This document shows, piece after piece, positions 8,323 to 16,322 of a DNA stretch of 64,000 nt; position 1 is the stretch's first letter, and each line of letters opens with the position of its first letter. The stretch comes from an uncultured Butyrivibrio sp. (GTDB lineage: Bacteria; Bacillota; Clostridia; Lachnospirales; Lachnospiraceae): positions 83,891 to 147,890 of the forward strand of contig CAMENP010000006.1 in NCBI GenBank assembly GCA_945928575.1, given 5' to 3'. The notes below the pieces were generated by a model, which saw only the letters and a program-made list of their open reading frames with translations, was not told where the DNA came from and did no database searches. The position numbers and the translations under genes were made by a program.

Positions 8323-8351
8323 AGTATATCACAGACTTGTCATCATAACAA
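8323..8351 (-). promoter_or_regulatory. Promoter of the LCP-nucleotidyltransferase-LCP operon
   Basis: TTGTTA (8346-8351) and TATACT (8323-8328) are separated by 17 bases on the minus strand. The -35 region also forms a short inverted repeat, CTTGT/ACAAG. It lies in the 77-base gap after the GT2 gene. Confidence 0.6.
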
Positions 8352-8358
8352 GCCGGAT

Positions 8359-9153
8359 TTATTTTAGTTCGTCAATTACAACATCAAGGCTGTCAATTTC
8401 TTTATTAAGCCTGTCCGTTGTCCATCTGGTTATTTTAGGTCTGCATCCGGAATTGTCCCTTACCAGAGAAAAAACCTGTTTGATATACTCAAATGTAACC
8501 GCGGCATCCAGTTTGGATTCTCCTGCGTTACGCATGCCAAATGCATACGGTATTTCCGTTATCTTATTATATCTGCATCTCGCAAGCATTTCTATCATAA
8601 TTTTCCATCCTAACGGCTTAAGTGTCACGCCGTCAAGGATTTCGCGGCGGAACATATATACCCCGCCGGTAGGATCCGATATATGCCTTAAACACGGAAG
8701 CATTATCTTGCCTATGTACCTTGCTGTTGCCGATACACTTTTACGCCATATATTAAGACCTCCGTCACTTCCGCCCGGAATAAAGCGGCTCGGTATACAA
8801 AAGTCTGCACCGCGTCGCATTGCACAGTACATCTGTTTTAAAAGTGTCGGCGGGTGCTGCAGATCCGCATCCATAACAGCATAATAATCTCCGTCAGCAA
8901 TTGAGAATCCGCGTATTACGGCACCTGCAAGACCGTCTCCCTTGTCCCTGTGTTCCCCGCTTATATTATATTCAGGATGATTTTGCCGGAGTTCTTCTAT
9001 ACATTCCCATGTCTCATCCGTACTGTCATCCACAAATACGATACTGTAAGGAATACCTTTTAAAACGTCATAAATCATTTCCGACAGCTTACCCACATTA
9101 TCTTTCTCATTGCGTGTAGGTATGATTATTGATATTTTTTTAAGTTTCATCAT
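8359..9153 (-). CDS. GT2 family glycosyltransferase, polyprenyl-phosphate sugar synthase type
   Basis: This 264-residue GT-A enzyme resembles dolichol-phosphate mannose synthase. It has SIIIPTRNEKDN at the N-terminus, VFVDDSTDETWE, the metal-binding DADLQHPP, then GGVYMFRRE and a KITEIPYAFG-R-GESKL tail. Such enzymes transfer mannose or glucose from a nucleotide sugar to a polyprenyl phosphate at the inner membrane face. There are no C-terminal membrane helices. The start overlaps the stop of manC (ATGA-type junction). A GDP-mannose donor from that gene is therefore the likeliest, an inference from context. Confidence 0.85.
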   Translation of the reverse strand: MMKLKKISIIIPTRNEKDNVGKLSEMIYDVLKGIPYSIVFVDDSTDETWECIEELRQNHPEYNISGEHRDKGDGLAGAVIRGFSIADGDYYAVMDADLQHPPTLLKQMYCAMRRGADFCIPSRFIPGGSDGGLNIWRKSVSATARYIGKIMLPCLRHISDPTGGVYMFRREILDGVTLKPLGWKIMIEMLARCRYNKITEIPYAFGMRNAGESKLDAAVTFEYIKQVFSLVRDNSGCRPKITRWTTDRLNKEIDSLDVVIDELK

Positions 9154-10205
9154 AAATACCTCTCCATATTATTTGACTCTATACTGTTAATGAGCGTTTT
9201 TATCGAATCCTGTTCCGATACCGGACATACAAGCAACGCATCATCCGCATCCACTATTACCACGTCGTTCACTCCGCTTACCGCAATTAACCGTTCTCCG
9301 CCTTTAATGACACAGCCTGTACACCTGTCGGCAATAACATTACCTTCAAGATAATTGTCACTGTCATCTGTCATTCCGATACGCTTAAGCGCGGCAAAAC
9401 TTCCTGCGTCATCCCAGCCGAAATCACCGATAACGGTATATATCTTATCGGTTTTCTCTAAGATTGCAACATCAACTGACTCTGCCCTTGCCGATGCAAA
9501 AATCTCGTCACGGACCTGCGTATCATCTGTCCGGTCATACTTCTCAACCGTATCAAGTATATCAGGGGCATATTTCTTGTACTCATCGTAAAGTACCGAC
9601 ATACGCCATACAAACATCCCGCTGTTCCACAGATAATTGCCCTCGCGAAGGTATTTAAGCGCATGTTCTGCATCAGGCTTTTCGACAAACCGCTCAACCT
9701 TATAAATACCGTCTCCGTCATCCGGTATATATTTGATATAACCATATCCGGTTTCCGGATAATTAGGTCTTATGCCTATCGTAAAAAGCCCGTTGGCTGT
9801 GCGAGCCGCTTCAACAAGTTCCGTTAGTGTGTCCATAAAAAGCTTTGGATTTTTTACAACATGATCCGAAGGAAGCACGATCATAACCGCATCCTCGAAT
9901 CTCTTCCTTATTGCATTCAATGCAAGTCCTATGCAGGGCGCTGTGTTTCTTCCCACGGGTTCGCAGATAATATTATCACTGTTAATACCCGGCAGCTGGC
10001 TTTCGACCGTTTCCTTATAACATGCATTTGTCACAACATAAATATTCTCTTCGGGAACTGTTCCATTCAGACGCTCCACCGTATTCTGAAGCATCGACCT
10101 GTTATCACCCATAAGACTCAGGAACTGTTTTGGCTTATTTTTGCGGCTTACCGGCCAGAACCGTCTGCCCTGGCCGCCTGCCATTATCACTGCGACTGTC
10201 TCCAT
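9150..10205 (-). CDS. manC: Mannose-1-phosphate guanylyltransferase
   Basis: This 351-residue enzyme makes GDP-mannose from mannose-1-phosphate and GTP. Visible are VAVIMAGGQGRRFWPVSR followed by KPKQF, CEPVGRNTAPCIGLAL, VLPSDHVV, GYGYIKY, FVEKPD and YLWNSGMFVW, the order typical of the family. It has only the transferase domain, without the fused isomerase of bifunctional ManC/AlgA. The ATG at 10205 follows AGGGGGCG and is preferred over an ATG eight codons upstream. It lies directly after sigK and overlaps the GT2 gene, which probably uses its product. Confidence 0.88.
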   Translation of the reverse strand: METVAVIMAGGQGRRFWPVSRKNKPKQFLSLMGDNRSMLQNTVERLNGTVPEENIYVVTNACYKETVESQLPGINSDNIICEPVGRNTAPCIGLALNAIRKRFEDAVMIVLPSDHVVKNPKLFMDTLTELVEAARTANGLFTIGIRPNYPETGYGYIKYIPDDGDGIYKVERFVEKPDAEHALKYLREGNYLWNSGMFVWRMSVLYDEYKKYAPDILDTVEKYDRTDDTQVRDEIFASARAESVDVAILEKTDKIYTVIGDFGWDDAGSFAALKRIGMTDDSDNYLEGNVIADRCTGCVIKGGERLIAVSGVNDVVIVDADDALLVCPVSEQDSIKTLINSIESNNMERYL

Positions 10206-10225
10206 ACGCCGCCCCCTTTTGTATA

Positions 10226-10852
10226 TCATATTTGAGCAAAGAAATCTCTGAGTTTCTCTATAGCTTTTTTCTCTATTCTGCTGACATAGCTTCTGCTTAT
10301 TGACATTTCACCGGCTAATTCACGCTGAGTTGTCTCTTTTAACCCTCCAAGACCGTACCGACGCATAATTATTGTTTTTTCTCTTGGTGTCAGCGCACTG
10401 TTCAGCGCCTTTCGCAGGATTTCGATATCGCATTTGAGAATATAACTGTCAATAAAATTCTTCTCGCCGGTCTCAATTACATCCATTATGCTTATTTCAT
10501 TGCCTTCTCGGTCAGTTCCTATCGGTTCCTGCAATGAGACATCCAGCTGTCTTTTTCTGTCATTGCGCATAGCCATAAGCAGTTCATTATCTATGCATTT
10601 GGCAGCATAAGCAGCCAGCCTGTTACCTTTGGTACAATCAAATGTCCTCACGGCTTTGATAAGTCCAATCGTACCTATCGATATAAGTTCCGACGTTTCG
10701 CGGTCAGAAAGGCTGTAGTGCTTTACCATATGTGCCACCAGCCTCATATTTCTTATTATGAGAACATCCCCCGCCCTGACATCGCCATTGCGGTATTTCT
10801 CAAGATATTCCTTCTCTTCCTTGGCAGACAAAGGCTTTTCAAATGTTTTCAT
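10226..10852 (-). CDS. sigK: RNA polymerase sigma factor, SigK-like
   Basis: This 208-residue sigma-70 family protein resembles the sporulation sigma factor SigK. The N-terminus EKPLSAKEEKEYLEKYRNGD and the region 2 core NMRLVAHMVKHY-LISIGTIGLIKAVRTFD fit that family. So do GNRLAAYAAKCIDNELLM and region 4 TPREKTIIMRRYGL with helix-turn-helix RELAGEMSISRSYVSRIEKKA. The gene is continuous, with no intervening skin element and no long pro-sequence. Some positions differ from the usual SigK (AAYAAKCID for ATYAARCIE). A CATAAAAT box at 10883-10890 resembles a SigE-type -10, but no convincing -35 was found. A role outside sporulation is possible. Confidence 0.8.
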   Translation of the reverse strand: MKTFEKPLSAKEEKEYLEKYRNGDVRAGDVLIIRNMRLVAHMVKHYSLSDRETSELISIGTIGLIKAVRTFDCTKGNRLAAYAAKCIDNELLMAMRNDRKRQLDVSLQEPIGTDREGNEISIMDVIETGEKNFIDSYILKCDIEILRKALNSALTPREKTIIMRRYGLGGLKETTQRELAGEMSISRSYVSRIEKKAIEKLRDFFAQI

Positions 10853-10931
10853 ATATTTACCCGCGAAATATGCAATTAATATATTTTATGTTATTTTCGC
10901 GTCATCGTGCCTGTCAGCCGCCAAAAAAAGA

Positions 10932-12191
10932 TTATTCCTGCCGTCTCAATATGCAGTTTTCTGCAGGTATATATGCATTACCATCATTATCCTGTAATTT
11001 AAAATACACTTTCTGTTTAGGATGCGGTGCACTCTCCATTGAATTATGCATATCATCTTCTATATCTATAACTTTAACATCAATGTTGGTTCCGTCGGGC
11101 ATCATAACTTCCACAATTTCTCCGACGGAGAACTTATTGCGCTGTTCAAGGTATGTTCCGCCGTCGTCCGAAGCCGTTATTCCGAGATAAGTATATTCTT
11201 TGATATATGTGTTGTTATCATATATCTGTGTGTCCTTATCCGGCTTGCCGAAGAAAAATCCCGTTGTGTATTTTCTGTATGTGCATTTCGCTATTTCTTC
11301 TTTGTAAAAAGGTATGCGGCTCCTGTAATATTCCTCGCTCTTAAGATAATCATCTATGGCAAGTCTGTATGTTCTCGCAACCGTTGCAACATACAATGCC
11401 GTTTTCATTCTTCCTTCTACCTTAAAACTGTTAATTCCCGAATTTACAAGCTCCGGAATATGTTCTATCATACACAGATCTTTTGAGTTAAATATATATG
11501 TGCCTCTCTCGTTTTCAAAAACAGGCATATATTCTCCCGGTCTTGATTCCTCCATAAGGTAGTACTGCCACCTGCACGGATGCGTGCATGCTCCTTTGTT
11601 GGCATCACGTCCCGTCATAAAGCTCGACAGAAGACATCTTCCGGAATAAGAGATACACATTGCTCCGTGTATAAATGTCTCTATCTCCAGATCGTCAGGT
11701 ATATGTTCCCTTATCTGCTTAATTTCGTTAAGTGAAAGCTCTCTTGCCGTGACAACTCTCCTTGCTCCCAGTCTGTGCCAGAAGTTAAAGGTTTCATAAT
11801 TGGTATTATTGGCCTGCGTACTTATGTGAATATCAATGTCCGGTACAACTTCTTTAGCTATTGTAAACATTCCCGGATCGGATATTATAAGCGCATCCGG
11901 ATGAACTTTACTTCCCAGTTCCTCAAAATAAGCTCTCGCACCGTCAAGATCATAATTATGCGCAAGAATATTGGCGGTAACGTATACTTTAACATTATGT
12001 TCGTGTGCAAATCTGACACAATCCGCCATCTCATCTATTGTAAAATTCTTTGCTTTTGCTCTTAAACCAAATGCCTCTCCGCCGATATACACGGCATCCG
12101 CACCATAAAGCACTGCAATACGCAATACTTCCGGTGAGCTTGCTGGAATAAGTAATTCTATATCTTCTCTCTTAATCTTGGTATCTGCCAT
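10932..12191 (-). CDS. U32 family peptidase (YrrO/YegQ type)
   Basis: This 419-residue protein has the N-terminal barrel region ELLIPASSPEVLRIAVLYGADAVY and the U32 signature ETFIHGAMC-YSGRCLLS. GACTHPCRW and SFKVEGRMKT follow, and the C-terminal beta domain ends near CILRRQE. Family members act as proteases or, as shown for relatives, in tRNA or ubiquinone hydroxylation, so the true reaction is unsure. In Bacillus the orthologous genes yrrN/yrrO follow the methyltransferase yrrM, and here too it follows trmR. That supports a role in 5-hydroxyuridine formation in tRNA, with TrmR acting next; this is inference from context. Confidence 0.85.
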   Translation of the reverse strand: MADTKIKREDIELLIPASSPEVLRIAVLYGADAVYIGGEAFGLRAKAKNFTIDEMADCVRFAHEHNVKVYVTANILAHNYDLDGARAYFEELGSKVHPDALIISDPGMFTIAKEVVPDIDIHISTQANNTNYETFNFWHRLGARRVVTARELSLNEIKQIREHIPDDLEIETFIHGAMCISYSGRCLLSSFMTGRDANKGACTHPCRWQYYLMEESRPGEYMPVFENERGTYIFNSKDLCMIEHIPELVNSGINSFKVEGRMKTALYVATVARTYRLAIDDYLKSEEYYRSRIPFYKEEIAKCTYRKYTTGFFFGKPDKDTQIYDNNTYIKEYTYLGITASDDGGTYLEQRNKFSVGEIVEVMMPDGTNIDVKVIDIEDDMHNSMESAPHPKQKVYFKLQDNDGNAYIPAENCILRRQE

Positions 12192-12207
12192 ATCAATATC
12201 TCCATTA

Positions 12208-12855
12208 TTATATTCTGACGCTTAATGTTATACCGTCACCTATCGGAACGATTGTTGTCTCAAGTTCATCGCAATGCGTTACGGCATACAGATATTCTCT
12301 CATTCTTTCATAAATCGTCCGGTTTCTTCTTGTAACTCCGAAACGCGGTTCAATTATCTCACCTTCCTGAAGTACGTTATCCGTTATCAGGACTGCACCG
12401 GGCTTAAGCAATCTTAAAATTTCCGGCAGTATCACAATATACTGTGCTTTTGCCGCATCCATAAATATGAAATCATAAGGCCCTTCAAGCGATTTTAGTA
12501 TTTCTCCCGCATCGCCTTTTAATAGTGTTATCTTATCGGATGCTCCGGCCCTCTCTATATTTTGCAAAGCCTTTTCAATCCGCGGCGGGTAATTCTCTAT
12601 CGTTGTTATATGTGCGCCCTCTGCCATATTCCGGCTCATAAAGATCGAAGAATATCCGACAGCCGCGCCTATTTCGAGAATATCCTTTGCGCCGGTCAGC
12701 TTTAACATAGTCCTAAGAAAGCTTTCCATTTCCTTACGGATAATCGGAACGCCCTGCTCCCTGGCTTCTTTCTCTATAATATTACAAATAGGGCTGTTCC
12801 CCTTATCAAACGAGTTGATAAAGGAAACGACCCTTTCATTAACTATATCCTGCAT
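12208..12855 (-). CDS. trmR: tRNA 5-hydroxyuridine methyltransferase TrmR-like O-methyltransferase
   Basis: This 215-residue class I methyltransferase of the O-MT/YrrM group has the SAM motif ILEIGAAVGYSSIFM, DFIFMDAAKAQYI with metal-binding Asp residues, LITDNVL, and the terminal VPIGDGITLSVR. In B. subtilis the family member TrmR makes 5-methoxyuridine at the tRNA wobble position. The neighbours (MltG-like upstream, U32 peptidase downstream) match the Bacillus yrrL-yrrM-yrrN/O order, which supports this call. The start overlaps the preceding stop region, so translation is probably coupled. Confidence 0.82.
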   Translation of the reverse strand: MQDIVNERVVSFINSFDKGNSPICNIIEKEAREQGVPIIRKEMESFLRTMLKLTGAKDILEIGAAVGYSSIFMSRNMAEGAHITTIENYPPRIEKALQNIERAGASDKITLLKGDAGEILKSLEGPYDFIFMDAAKAQYIVILPEILRLLKPGAVLITDNVLQEGEIIEPRFGVTRRNRTIYERMREYLYAVTHCDELETTIVPIGDGITLSVRI

Positions 12856-12856
12856 A

Positions 12857-13243
12857 TCAGTCCTCTGATTTTGTGTCCTGTCTGGTGGATAATGCTGACA
12901 TTATCTCAGACGGTTTCATCGCATTATTTAGTTTGTACGTTCCCGGAATAAATTTTTTACTGTATTCCGCAAGAATTACCTGTGCTTTAAACACCTTGGT
13001 ATCATTTATAAGACCGTTATCTTTGAGTATCTGCGCAACCTGTGATGTTGTATAATCACGCGGTATTACAACTTCAACTTCTACGGCGTTATCTGCGGAT
13101 GCCACAGCCTCCTCGGTAAATACCGCTTTGCCGAAATTGAACATGGTTCTTCCGCACAAATATAATAACATCACTATCAGAACAAATACCAATGTACGAC
13201 ATGAAACAGATAATACTGTTCCCGCTAACTTTCTGCCTTCCAT
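12857..13243 (-). CDS. Short MltG/YceG-like membrane protein without catalytic domain
   Basis: This 128-residue protein has one membrane helix (about residues 15-35) and then a single LysM-like subdomain: VEVVIPRDYTTSQVAQILKDNGLINDTKVF followed by FIPGTYKLNNAMKPSEIMSAL. This corresponds to the N-terminal part of MltG endolytic transglycosylases. Full MltG enzymes are several hundred residues and have a separate catalytic domain with an essential Glu, which is absent here. The position before trmR matches yrrL (MltG) in Bacillus. It may be a non-catalytic partner in peptidoglycan synthesis or a reduced relic. GGAGG precedes the ATG. Confidence 0.75.
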   Translation of the reverse strand: MEGRKLAGTVLSVSCRTLVFVLIVMLLYLCGRTMFNFGKAVFTEEAVASADNAVEVEVVIPRDYTTSQVAQILKDNGLINDTKVFKAQVILAEYSKKFIPGTYKLNNAMKPSEIMSALSTRQDTKSED

Positions 13244-13259
13244 GCTCTACCTCCGGCCG

Positions 13260-13628
13260 TTATCCCAGAAATTCACTGTCAAATTCTATATCGGACATAA
13301 CATTTCTGTTGACGTCCTGAATGAGTCGCCCAAGACCGACTTCTGAGTCGAGAAATCTGCTTGCAACCGGATTGGAATGCAGGTTCTTAGATAATTCCGA
13401 AAGATTTCTGTATTCCTCATATGACATCGTGCCTTCCATACCATTCTGTCTGGCAAAATTCTGCCTGCGCAGTTCGTTTACCTGCGCATATAAATCCGGC
13501 TGTTCCTTCAATGCCGCAAGAGCATTTCTGTAATTCAGGTATTCATCGCTTTGGATGATTGCCTGCGAAAGCTGTCTTGCAATAATATCCGTCTCTCTGT
13601 CTTTAATTTGAACGAATCCTTCATCCAT
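13260..13628 (-). CDS. YlbF/YmcA family regulator-like protein
   Basis: This 122-residue, mostly helical protein has the Com_YlbF pattern: ARQLSQAIIQSDEYLNYRNALAALKEQPDLYAQVNELRRQNF. A second helical half ends in SEVGLGRLIQDVNRNVMSDIEF. In Bacillus, YlbF and YmcA form the Y-complex with YaaT, which modulates RNase Y cleavage. This copy starts 3 bases after the RNase J gene, a context that fits a link to mRNA decay. No cysteines for the iron-sulphur clusters of the Bacillus complex are visible, so behaviour may differ. Confidence 0.78.
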   Translation of the reverse strand: MDEGFVQIKDRETDIIARQLSQAIIQSDEYLNYRNALAALKEQPDLYAQVNELRRQNFARQNGMEGTMSYEEYRNLSELSKNLHSNPVASRFLDSEVGLGRLIQDVNRNVMSDIEFDSEFLG

Positions 13629-13631
13629 ATT

Positions 13632-15302
13632 TTATGAAACCTCCATTATGATAGGGAGTATCATCGGTGTACGCTTCATCTTCTTCCAGATGTAATCGCC
13701 GAGACTGTCTTTAATCACGCCTTTAATCTTCGACCAGTCTGCATTGTTGCCATTCTCTATCTGTCTTACAACGGCTTCATAAACAACCGCTGTAGCATCT
13801 TCTATAAGCATTTCCGATTCTCTTACATAAACAAAACCTCTTGTTACAATATCAGGGCCTGCAAGAAGCTGTCCCGTATACTGGTCAAGTGTAAGAACTA
13901 CTATGATTATACCGTTCTCGGCAAGTGTCTGTCTGTCTCTTAATACTATGTTGCCTACATCGCCGACTCCAAGTCCGTCAACCATAAGGCTTCCGCTAGG
14001 AACTGTTCCTACTTTGGCTGCTATATTCGGTCCGAGTTCAAGCACATCACCGGATGAAAGTATGAAAATGTTATCTTTCGGGATTCCCATACTCTCGGCA
14101 AGTTCCGCATGGCGGACAAGATGCCTGTATTCTCCATGAACAGGAACCGCATATTTAGGCTTCAGTATTGAATATATAAGCTTAATCTCTTCCTGTGATG
14201 CATGTCCGGATACATGAGTATCCTGGAATATAACCTTGGCACCTTTCATAGACAATTCGTTAATAACTCTTGCCACAGATTTCTCGTTGCCCGGAATAGG
14301 CGTTGCACTTACTATGATAACATCACCCGGCTTTATGGTTACCTTCTTGTGAATCGATGCTGCCATTCTGGAAAGTGCTGCCATCGATTCGCCCTGGCTT
14401 CCTGTTGTAATGATTGTAATTTTATCATCCGGGTAGCGCTTTATCTCTTCACTGTCGATAAGTGTTCCATCCGGTATCTGAAGATATCCGAGTTCCGATG
14501 CCACATTAATAATATTTACCATGCTCCGGCCTTCAACCGCAACCTTACGGCCGTGTGAACATGCCGCATTGATTATCTGCTGTACTCTGTCCACATTCGA
14601 TGCAAATGTAGCTACAATTATCCTGCTTTTAGGATTATCATCAAAAATTGTCTGGAATGTCTTACCCACTGTCTTCTCTGACATGGTATATCCCGGACGC
14701 ATTACATTGGTACTGTCGCAAAGAAGTGCAAGAACACCTTTCTTGCCTATTTCTCCGAACCGTTGCAAATCAATAGGTTCTCCGAATACAGGTGTGTAAT
14801 CCACCTTAAAATCGCCGGTGTGGAAGATTACTCCGGCAGGAGTGTGGATTGCAAGAGCACATGAGTCCGCAATACTGTGATTGGTTCTTATAAACTCTAC
14901 CCTGAACTTTCCGAGTATTATGCTCTGTCCGTAGGTTACAACCTTACGCTTGGTAGTTCCGAGAAGATTATGCTCACGGAACTTGGTCTCAATAATACCC
15001 ATGGTAAGCTTGGTTGCATATATTGGCTTATTGACTTCCTTGATAACATAAGGAAATGCTCCGATATGGTCTTCGTGTCCGTGTGTTACCACAAATCCTT
15101 TTACTTTATCAATATTCTCTTTTAAAAATGTTACATCCGGGATTACTAAATCTATTCCAAGCATATCATCATCCGGGAATGATAATCCGCAATCCACAAC
15201 AATAATACTGTCTTCATACATAAAGGCAGTCATATTCATACCGATTTGCTCAAGACCTCCTAACGGGATAATCTTGACGCTGCTATTTTCTGTTTTCTGC
15301 AA
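13632..15302 (-). CDS. rnj: Ribonuclease J
   Basis: This 556-residue metallo-beta-lactamase/beta-CASP enzyme acts as a 5'-3' exonuclease and endonuclease in mRNA decay and rRNA maturation. It shows PLGGLEQIGMN, the zinc motif THGHEDHIGAFPYV, the second-ligand region FHTGDFKVD, CDSTNVMRPGYT, TTGSQGESMAALSRMA and DTHVSGHAS, followed by PVHGEYRHL. The start codon appears to be TTG, preceded by AGGAGG, since no suitable ATG is near. It is in one run with DUF1292 upstream and the YlbF-like gene downstream. I cannot tell whether it corresponds to J1 or J2. Confidence 0.93.
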   Translation of the reverse strand: MQKTENSSVKIIPLGGLEQIGMNMTAFMYEDSIIVVDCGLSFPDDDMLGIDLVIPDVTFLKENIDKVKGFVVTHGHEDHIGAFPYVIKEVNKPIYATKLTMGIIETKFREHNLLGTTKRKVVTYGQSIILGKFRVEFIRTNHSIADSCALAIHTPAGVIFHTGDFKVDYTPVFGEPIDLQRFGEIGKKGVLALLCDSTNVMRPGYTMSEKTVGKTFQTIFDDNPKSRIIVATFASNVDRVQQIINAACSHGRKVAVEGRSMVNIINVASELGYLQIPDGTLIDSEEIKRYPDDKITIITTGSQGESMAALSRMAASIHKKVTIKPGDVIIVSATPIPGNEKSVARVINELSMKGAKVIFQDTHVSGHASQEEIKLIYSILKPKYAVPVHGEYRHLVRHAELAESMGIPKDNIFILSSGDVLELGPNIAAKVGTVPSGSLMVDGLGVGDVGNIVLRDRQTLAENGIIIVVLTLDQYTGQLLAGPDIVTRGFVYVRESEMLIEDATAVVYEAVVRQIENGNNADWSKIKGVIKDSLGDYIWKKMKRTPMILPIIMEVS

Positions 15303-15322
15303 AGTTAACTCTTCCTCCTAAA

Positions 15323-15577
15323 CTAAACTATATCCGTGTCATCGACCAGCTCCGAAAAAACCGCAGCAAGCGCATTAAGTTCGTCCTCTTCCTCGACGAA
15401 TTCATAAACTGCTTCAGTTTCTTTGTCTGACGATACATCTTTTAATATATAAGCTTCCGCTTCTTCATCCTCAGTCTCTGTGACAAGAATGTAATCTTTA
15501 CCATTTACCCTGGTCTGTTCCACAACGTAGAACTGAATCTGTTCTCCGTCTTCTGATGTTATCTGTATTGTTTCCAT
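15323..15577 (-). CDS. DUF1292 family protein (YrzB-like)
   Basis: This acidic 84-residue protein reads METIQITSEDGEQIQFYVVEQTRVNGKDYILV, followed by an EDEEAEAYILKDV stretch, the DUF1292 pattern. Function is unknown. The gene regularly sits between ruvX and mltG or RNase J genes in Firmicutes, as it does here. The ATG at 15577 is preferred to a TTG one codon upstream; GGAG lies at a suitable distance. Confidence 0.85.
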   Translation of the reverse strand: METIQITSEDGEQIQFYVVEQTRVNGKDYILVTETEDEEAEAYILKDVSSDKETEAVYEFVEEEDELNALAAVFSELVDDTDIV

Positions 15578-15589
15578 CAAAAATATCTC

Positions 15590-16027
15590 CTAAACTTCTC
15601 TGTTCATTGACGCATTATCAAGATAGCCCTGTAAAATAAACTGGGCAGCTATCATATCGACATAATCCTTGCGTCTCTCACGGCGGATTCCCGCCTCCAT
15701 CATAGCCTTATCGGCCGACACTGTGGTCAGTCTCTCATCCCATGTAATGACTTCAAGTCCGGTTCTTCTCTCGAGCATGGCCTTGAATTCAAGGGTTCTG
15801 TCCACTCTGTCCCCACAGGTGTCATTCATATTCTTAGGCAGTCCTAATACTATCTTCTCTGCCCTATATTCGGAAATTATCTCTTCGATTCTCGCTAATG
15901 TCTGTCTGAGCTTATTCTCACTCTGTCTGCGGATAATCTCAACTCCCTGGGCTGTTATCCCCAAAGGATCGCTTATCGCAACGCCGACCGTCTTACTCCC
16001 GAAATCCAGTCCGAGTATTCTCATCAT
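15590..16027 (-). CDS. ruvX: Holliday junction resolvase-like RuvX (YqgF), 16S rRNA pre-processing nuclease
   Basis: This 145-residue RNase H-like protein has the first acidic motif ILGLDFGSKTVGVAISDP, IVLGLPKNMNDTCG, ITWDERLTTVSADKAM and the last acidic residue in RKDYVDMIAAQFILQGYL. YqgF-family proteins are implicated in 16S rRNA 5'-end maturation and were first predicted as junction resolvases. The start overlaps the end of ireB by 4 bases, so the two are translationally coupled. Confidence 0.92.
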   Translation of the reverse strand: MMRILGLDFGSKTVGVAISDPLGITAQGVEIIRRQSENKLRQTLARIEEIISEYRAEKIVLGLPKNMNDTCGDRVDRTLEFKAMLERRTGLEVITWDERLTTVSADKAMMEAGIRRERRKDYVDMIAAQFILQGYLDNASMNREV

Positions 16028-16284
16028 AACCCCTTTGTCTCAATGTAATACTTAAGCATCTCTTCAACAAGCTCATCACGCTCTGCTTTCATAATAAGAC
16101 TTCTTGCATTACGGTGACTTGTTATATATGTCGGATCTCCTGACATTATATATCCTACAATCTGGTTGACTGCATTATATCCCTTATCCTTCAACGCTTC
16201 ATATACCTGCTCAAGTATATCCGAAACTTCGATAGCAGGTTCCTGCTGAATCTTGAAAAACTGCGTATTACTCAATTCTGCCAT
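16024..16284 (-). CDS. ireB: IreB family regulatory phosphoprotein (UPF0297, YrzL)
   Basis: This 86-residue protein begins MAELSNTQFFK and contains EVSDILEQVYEALKDKGYNAVNQIVGYIMSGDPTYITSHRNAR, the conserved core of UPF0297. In Enterococcus faecalis IreB is phosphorylated on N-terminal threonines by the kinase IreK and affects cephalosporin resistance. One Thr (residue 7) is present here near the N-terminus, where that organism has two. It is the first gene of the ireB-ruvX-DUF1292 set and follows AAAGGGCG. Confidence 0.9.
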   Translation of the reverse strand: MAELSNTQFFKIQQEPAIEVSDILEQVYEALKDKGYNAVNQIVGYIMSGDPTYITSHRNARSLIMKAERDELVEEMLKYYIETKGL

Positions 16285-16322
16285 TTTTTCACGCCCTTTC
16301 TCTTTATATAATAATATAAAAT

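Noticed and set aside
10862..10901. CGCGAAA/TTTCGCG inverted repeat upstream of sigK
   Set aside because: The arms are 7 bases with a 26-base gap and do not match a known operator spacing. It is probably chance in AT-rich DNA.
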